A DNA stretch of 64,000 bases from Saprospiraceae bacterium (GTDB taxonomy: Bacteria; Bacteroidota; Bacteroidia; Chitinophagales; Saprospiraceae): the NCBI GenBank assembly GCA_016715405.1, contig JADKAE010000051.1, positions 31,873-95,872 on the forward strand. Direction: 5' to 3'. Each line of letters starts with the position of its first letter. Positions within the stretch are counted from its first letter, which is position 1. Under the pieces are notes generated by a model that did not search any database, was not told the origin of the DNA, and worked only from the letters and a program-made list of their open reading frames with translations. Below, in pieces: positions 58,877 to 64,000 of this stretch. The translations under genes and the position numbers were made by a program.

Positions 58877-58963
58877 ATGCCGTCGAGTTAAGCTTTCTAT
58901 GTTTACTAAACTTTTGAAGTTTAGTAAACATGCACCTCCCATTGAAGCTTTACTCGACGGCAT
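58877..58963. repeat. Nested palindrome element (copy 2)
   Basis: The inner 15-bp stem ATGTTTACTAAACTT (58899-58913) pairs with 58917-58931 around TTG, identical to copy 1. The outer stem ATGCCGTCGAGTTAAGCTT (58877-58895) pairs with 58945-58963 at 18 of 19 positions. It starts 11 bases after the nuclease stop. Confidence 0.92.
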
Positions 58964-59084
58964 CGCCCCCGCCGACCCCCAATACCCGGCTCAGACCTAT
59001 TTTTTTCCCGTTCGGCATATATTTTTTCGCAATGGCGATGTTTCTTTAGAAGATTGCATGGTCAATTGGCAAACTTATTAAATT

Positions 59085-59644
59085 ATGAGACCTGGAACAA
59101 AGTACCTCTTCATTGTTGGCGCTCGTATATTAGTGAGTTATGTACAAGCTCAAAGCCGGTATATAACTTCGCGTGGCGAGATAAGTTTACCTCTGAAGCG
59201 CCCCTGGAAGTGATCAAAGCACAATCAAAAGAACTGAGGGGCGCCATCGACGCCGACAAAAAAACATTTGCCTTCACCGTACCCGTCAAATCGTTTGAGG
59301 GGTTCAACAGTCCTTTGCAGCGCGAGCATTTCAACGAAAATTATATGGAAAGCACGCAATACGACAGGGCTACATTTAATGGCAAAATCATCGAACAGAT
59401 TGATTTTACCAAAGACGGAGAATATGAAGTGCGCGCCAAGGGCAAATTAAATGTACACGGTATCGAACAAGAACGCATCATCAAAGCGACTATCTCTACC
59501 AAAGACGGAAAACTCAGCGTGCACTCCATTTTTACGGTTCTCCTCGAAGAACACGGCATTGCCATCCCCAAAATTGTGTATCAGAAAATAGCCGACGAAA
59601 TTCAGTTGAAAGTAGTGGCCGTTTTTACAATGCAAGGGCGTTGA
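59085..59644 (+). CDS. YceI-family periplasmic protein, frameshifted
   Basis: Lipocalin-like protein that binds isoprenoids or other lipids in characterised relatives. ATG 59085 opens a signal peptide, MRPGTKYLFIVGARILVSYV, ending VQAQS. After a one-base correction near 59187 the family motif ITSRGEISFTSEAPLEVIKAQSKELRGAID appears. YMESTQYDRATFNGKI, AKGKLNVHGIEQERIIKATI and FTVLLEEHGIAIP follow. Corrected length is about 186 residues. Its TGA stop overlaps the TTG start of the sensor kinase gene, so the two are probably translationally coupled. Confidence 0.86.
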
Positions 59645-62507
59645 AACTGCTTTTTACCATATGCAGCCTGGTGCTTGGGGTGGCGCTACACGCACAAACG
59701 CCCCGTTTTAACCACCATCCAATGGGCGGCGAATGGGAGGATACGCGCGTCAACAAGATTTATGAGGCTGGATCCGGATTGCTTTGGTTTGGCGCCGACA
59801 GGGGGCTTTTTCAATACGACGGCCGCAATTTTATCTTCTGGCCTTCAGGCGATTCTGTACAGCGGGCAGCCACCGCTATTTATGAAGATCGCCAGGGTAC
59901 CCTGTGGGTCGGCTATGAAGATGGAGCGGTTTTTACCAAACCAAAAACCGGTGAATTAACCCTTTGGGATCCACAAGAAGGGCTGCCAAAAAGCCATAAC
60001 AGGTATTGTGGAAGACGACAACGGTGTGTTGTGGCTGTCTACTTACGGAGAAGGCCTTTACTACTTCCAACACAAACGGCTATACAATTTTAATACCGAC
60101 GATGGACTATTGGGTAACGATATTTATGCTTTCGTCAAAGATAAAAACGGCAGGCTTTGGGCTGCTACCGACGGTGGTATAAGTATTTGCGCTTTGCGCG
60201 ACGGCAAAAAATCGGTATACAATTTAACCCGTGCACAGGGATTGCCCGACGATATTGTGCGCGCCATTTTGCCCGACGAAAAGGGCAATTGCTGGATAGG
60301 TACCTATGATAAGGGTTTTTGTTATTTTAATACCCAAACCTGGAAATTTGAATATCCTTATACAGCGTGGACGTATGGTGTGATCAACAGTTTTGAATTG
60401 TTTGAAGGCCGGGAATTGTGGATAGGAGCCGACGGACAAGGCTTATTCCGCTTCGACCTGCTTACCGAAAAACTTCAGCGGCTGGCTTGTTCTGATAAAT
60501 CGCTCGCTTCCAAAGTGTTCGACCTGCACAAAGATGTCGAAGGCAATATTTGGGTGTTGAACAATATTGACGGTATTTGCTCGGCCAACCGGCAGTTTGA
60601 GTTTATTCCGGGCCGGCTCGACAATATCCAGGCCGTCTTGGCCGATTCCAGGAACCGGCTGTGGGTGGGTACCCAGGGCGGGTTGTTCCGCTACCTACCC
60701 GAGGGCAACGGCGCCTACACGCCCCAATTGACGCATCTATCCCTCAACGTACTGAGTCTTTATGAAGATACTTTTCAAAACCTGTGGATCGGTACCTTTG
60801 GCAACGGCGTATACTGCTTTCAACCTGCCACCGGCCGGTTGAGGCATTTTACAGAACAAGACGGCCTTACCAACGGTAGCGTATTGTCCATAGACGGCTA
60901 TAATGAACGCCTTTGGCTGGCCACACTCGGCGGCGTTACCGAGTTTACTTTACAGGGCGATCCCTTGCTCACCACTGCCGGCCCCGCCCATCGCAATTTC
61001 AACCAGGAGAACGGGTTGGGTACTAATTTTATCTACAAAGTATTCGTCGACAGCAAAGGGCGCACCTGGTTTGGCGCCGACGGCAGAGGTATCAGCGTTT
61101 TGGAAAAAGGACGCATCACCAATTACGCCAAGGCCGGCGATGTACCCCTCAGCGCGGTATACGCTATCACTGAAGACAAACGCGGGCATATCTGGTTCAG
61201 TACCGCCAAACAGGGCATTTTTGAATTTGACGGCAAACGCTTTTACCAGCTTACCGTCAAAGAAGGTATCCGTGAGCAAGCCATAACCAGCCTGGCCACC
61301 GATAAAAAAGGCAATATTCTCGTAGTACACCAATCGGGGATTGATCTGCTCGATCCGATTACACGACACCTCATTTATTTTGACGAAGAGGTAGGGATAA
61401 GCAATATTGATCCCAACCTCAACGCACTTGCCACCGACAACAACGGCAATGTATGGATTGGCGCCCAAAACCAGGTAATTCGCTATACCACCCTGAAGGA
61501 AGAGCTGAGCATTCATCCGCGCATCCTCCTGTATAGTGTGTCGGTATTTCTCGAACCGGTAAATATTTTGTTGCAAAACGAATTTAGATACAACCAAAAT
61601 AATTTCATTTTTGAATTTGTAGGCCTTTGGTATACCGACCCCAAAACGGTGAAGTATCGCTATAAACTGGAAGGGTTTAATCCCGACTGGATTATTTCAG
61701 GAGATCCCAGGGCTACTTATTCGAATCTACCTCCCGGACAGTACACTTTCATTGTGTCAGCCACCGAAAACGAAGCTTTCGACCAGGAGCCCGCGGTGAG
61801 TTATAGCTTCAGAGTGAAAACCCCCCTTTGGCAGCGTCCCTGGTTTTTGCTCTCCTCCGTTTTGTTATTCGGCGGGGTATTATACTGGCTTATAAAACAA
61901 CGGGAGCATCGCGCGCAACGCGAAGCCATTTTGAATAAAGAAAAAATTGAAAGCCAGTATGAAGCGCTCAAAAGCCAGATCAATCCCCATTTTTTATTCA
62001 ACAGCTTCAATACGCTCATCACGATCATCGATGAGGATCCTAAAATGGCGGTAGCTTACGTCGAACAGTTATCCGACTTCTATCGCAGTATCCTTCAATA
62101 CCGCGAAAAGGAAGTCATACCTTAAAGAGGAAATCACACTGGTAAAAACCTACGCTTTTTTGCTGAATACTCGTTACGGCGATAATTTTCGCCTGAATGT
62201 GTCTGTTAACGGCGAAACCGCCTTCGTAGCGCCGCTTACGCTGCAAATACTGGTAGAAAATGCCGTCAAACACAATATCATCAGCAAAACCAAACCGCTA
62301 AACGTAGATATAGCGCTTGAAGAAAACGCGTATTTGTCGGTCAGCAATAACCTGCAACCCAAACTCACTCCGGAGCGCTCCACCGGCTTCGGATTGCAGA
62401 GTATCAAAGCGCGCTACGCCCTGCTGATCGATAAGCCTGTCAAGGTGGAAGAAGACGGGGTTATTTTTAAGGTTAGTATTCCAATTATCAAAAACGACCA
62501 GGCATGA
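59641..62507 (+). CDS. Two-component-propeller sensor kinase of the LytS type, frameshifted
   Basis: Membrane sensor of about 955 residues. A TTG start at 59641 precedes a signal peptide (LLFTICSLVLGVALHAQT). About 14 propeller repeats of the theme 'G-N-hydrophobic-W-hydrophobic-G-T' follow, then a Y_Y_Y domain (VKYRYKLEGFNPDWI) and one membrane helix (PWFLLSSVLLFGGVLYWLI). The kinase domain has NPHFLFNSFNTL, whose histidine is the phosphorylation site, LQILVENAVKHN (N box) and GFGLQSIKARY (G box). Frameshifts near 59990 and 62122. The start overlaps the yceI stop, and the end overlaps the start of the response regulator. Confidence 0.9.
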
Positions 62508-63268
62508 AAGTGCTGATTATTGAAGACGAGGCCGCAGCGGCAAGAAGACTACAGAAGCTTATCCAGGATATCGATCCCACGATTGAAGTGATCGCCCAAC
62601 TCGATAGCATCGAAGCTACCATGGAATGGCTGGGCACAAATGAACTACCCGAGTTGATCTTTATGGATATCCATCTCGCCGACGGCTCCGGTTTTGAGAT
62701 TTTCATTATGTGAAATTCGATAAACCGGTCATTTTTACTACCGCCTACGACCAATACGCCATCCAGGCCTTTAAGGTGAATGCAATCGACTATTTGCTGA
62801 AACCCATTAAGCAAGCCGAGTTGGAACAAGCTATCCTCAAATTTAAACAATGGAAAAGCAATGCCGTTTTTGACTACCAGCAACTGGCTAAAGCTATGCA
62901 GCAGGAAAACCAGCCGCGCCGCTTACTCATTAAGTTGGGACAAACGATCAGGGTGGTCAATATGAACGAAGCTGCGTATTTTTATACCGAAAATAAAATC
63001 ACTTTTGTTGTCACTAAAGAAAGCAAACGCTATCCTCTCGATTTTTCACTCGAAAAAGTGGAGGAATTGGTGGATGAAAAATCGTTTTTCCGCATCAACA
63101 GGCAGTTTATTGTGAATATTCAGTCTATCAAGGAAATGTACGCCTATTCCAAATCGCGCGTAAAACTCGAACTCGTCCCCCCCCTGCGATCTCGATACGG
63201 TGGTCAGCACCGAACGCTCTCCCGTTTTTAAACGCTGGCTCCAGGGCGGGGTTGAGGCAGAGGAGTAG
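62504..63268 (+). CDS. LytTR-family response regulator, frameshifted
   Basis: Partner of the upstream kinase; its ATG overlaps the kinase stop. The receiver domain has VLIIEDEAAAARRL, the phosphoacceptor Asp in LIFMDIHLADGSG, TTAYDQYAIQAF and LLKPIKQAEL. The LytTR DNA-binding domain has EAAYFYTENKITFVVT, FFRINRQFIVN and final KRWLQGG. A missing T near 62705 and an extra C near 63182 break the frame; together they cancel, and the true stop is TAG 63266-63268 rather than 63231. Corrected length is 254 residues. A repeat hairpin begins right after the stop. Confidence 0.92.
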
Positions 63269-63390
63269 GCGACTGTGCGACTGTGCGACTGTACGACTGT
63301 ACGACTGTACGACTGTACGACTGGCGACTCGTCCCCGATCGCAAAGTCGCAAAGTCGCAAAGTCCCAATCCCAAAGTCCTAAAGTCCCAA
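63269..63390. repeat. Intergenic word-repeat hairpin, GTACGACT/AAAGTCGT family (copy 3)
   Basis: The left arm has seven CGACTGTG or CGACTGTA words (63269-63330). The right arm has CGCAAAGT words and then looser CCAAAGTC words (to 63390). It starts at the base after the LytTR stop. Confidence 0.9.
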
Positions 63391-63434
63391 ATTCCCCACT
63401 CAGCTTCCCTTTTTTCCCGTTCAGCACCATTAAT

Positions 63435-63466
63435 TTGATTGCCCTCCCGCACGGCCATACCTTTGT
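63435..63466 (+). promoter_or_regulatory. Consensus Bacteroidota promoter
   Basis: TTTG (63435-63438), exactly 20 bases, TACCTTTG (63459-63466). The predicted start is about 35 bases before the lipoprotein ATG. Confidence 0.75.
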
Positions 63467-63509
63467 CGTATTGATTTACAAATGGTTTAACAAAAAAAAC
63501 GACAACGAT

Positions 63510-63935
63510 ATGAAAAAGGCGAGCCTGCTCTTCTCTACCCTGGCACTTCTTACTTTGATGGCCCTCAACGCATGCACCAACAGCAATGACGACAACCTGC
63601 CCAACAGCAACGTAACCAACCAGTTGACCACCAGCGGCGATTGGAAGGTGTCGTATTATTGGGATAAGGACAAAGACGAAACCAACGATTTTTCGGGCTA
63701 TTCTCCTCTTTAAGGATAACGGCGTGCTGGAAACGCACTGAAAAACGGAGTGGTGAGCACCGGTACCTGGCAGGTGAATTCCAGCAGCAATAAACTGATC
63801 ATTTTTATGGGCGCCACCAACCCGCTCGAAAACCTCAACGACGATTGGATTATCGTCGAAAAAACCAATTCTGTGATCAAACTTAAGGACGACAGCACTA
63901 CTCACCTCGAAGAACTGCATTTTATGGTTCAGTGA
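63510..63935 (+). CDS. Small lipoprotein of unknown function, frameshifted
   Basis: I do not recognise the family. ATG 63510 opens a lipoprotein signal (SLLFSTLALLTLMALNACTNSNDD, lipobox NAC). The mature part of about 120 residues has the theme WKVSYYWDKDKDETNDFSGY, GVVSTGTWQV, LIIFMG and DDWIIVEKTNSVIKLKDD. This resembles lipocalin-like domains common in Bacteroidota. Two breaks, near 63704 and 63739, are each repaired by one base. Its TGA stop lies inside the first word of the terminal repeat (CAGTGAACAG). Confidence 0.75.
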
Positions 63936-63998
63936 ACAGTGAACTGTGAACGGTGAACAGATCATGGAGCAGTTCACTGTTCTGATTCACAGTTCACT
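63930..63998. repeat. Intergenic word-repeat hairpin, GTGAACT family (copy 2)
   Basis: The left arm CAGTGAACAGTGAACTGTG continues to 63959; the right arm AGTTCACTG continues with CAGTTCACT (63971-63998). The loop GATCATGGAGC resembles the loop of the copy at 46285. It overlaps the stop of the lipoprotein and reaches the window edge. Confidence 0.88.
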
Positions 63999-64000
63999 AA

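Noticed and set aside
58899..59081. A 60-residue open frame starting in the palindrome
   Set aside because: The ATG and first residues come from the palindrome itself, it runs into the promoter region of the YceI gene, and it shows no protein-like pattern.
63252..63509. Long N-terminal extension of the terminal lipoprotein
   Set aside because: It would translate the word-repeat hairpin and the promoter. ATG 63510 directly opens a lipoprotein signal.
1..64000. tRNA, rRNA, insertion sequence or prophage
   Set aside because: No transposase, integrase or phage structural frames and no tRNA cloverleaf or rRNA segment was recognised. The two palindrome copies alone are not enough to call a mobile element.

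Overview
The window is a chromosomal segment of a Bacteroidota bacterium, most likely from the Saprospiria/Chitinophagia side of the phylum. Evidence: promoters of the type TTTG-N20-TAnnTTTG with little Shine-Dalgarno usage; a short primary sigma factor; an FtsZ tail ending in NSYLHDNVD; a type IX secretion sorting tail; LytS/LytTR signalling with a Y_Y_Y propeller sensor; and a futalosine-pathway menaquinone gene (mqnD). The content is almost entirely core housekeeping genes. I see no rRNA, tRNA, insertion sequence, prophage or CRISPR array.

Layout. 1-13334: division and cell-wall (dcw) cluster, ftsI-murE-mraY-murD-ftsW-murG-murC-ftsQ-ftsA-ftsZ, all on +, without murF or ddl. 13335-21970: a small orphan protein, a large nuclease-helicase fusion (-), a secreted propeller protein with a T9SS tail (+), RNase Z and a STAS protein (-). 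21970-26014: clpC, then infC-rpmI-rplT. 26119-33032: prfB with a programmed +1 frameshift, an FKBP isomerase, an NrnA-like phosphoesterase, ndk, a lipoprotein and mutS2. 33280-42268: aroC, an SPFH protein, a Cys/Met-metabolism PLP enzyme, a HAD phosphatase, alpha-glucan phosphorylase, gpsA and hldD. 42383-53016: lipoprotein oligopeptidase B, a methyltransferase, tpiA, rarA, a hypothetical surface protein, an AlkD-like protein, two small hypotheticals, an S24/LexA-type regulator, a second methyltransferase and an RluA-type pseudouridine synthase. 53048-64000: mqnD, rpoD, a START-like protein, a small membrane protein, an AddB-like nuclease, and a yceI-lytS-lytTR module, then a lipoprotein at the right edge.

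Two things dominate beyond the gene list. First, about 24 intergenic gaps are filled with short-word tandem repeats (units of 7-13 bases, several different word families), most folded as a left arm, a loop and a reverse-complement right arm. They sit in gaps between transcription units, often supply the stop codon and last residues of the flanking gene, and in two cases run up to the start codon of the next. Second, two copies of a nested palindrome (near 33100 and 58920) share a perfect 15-bp inner stem and show a compensatory change in the outer stem.

Quality warning. Some 30 single-base frameshifts break about 20 otherwise intact essential genes, nearly all in homopolymers. I read these as sequencing or assembly errors and annotate each gene over its full length. 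The prfB frameshift is the exception and is biological. Coordinates of frameshift sites are approximate to a few bases.
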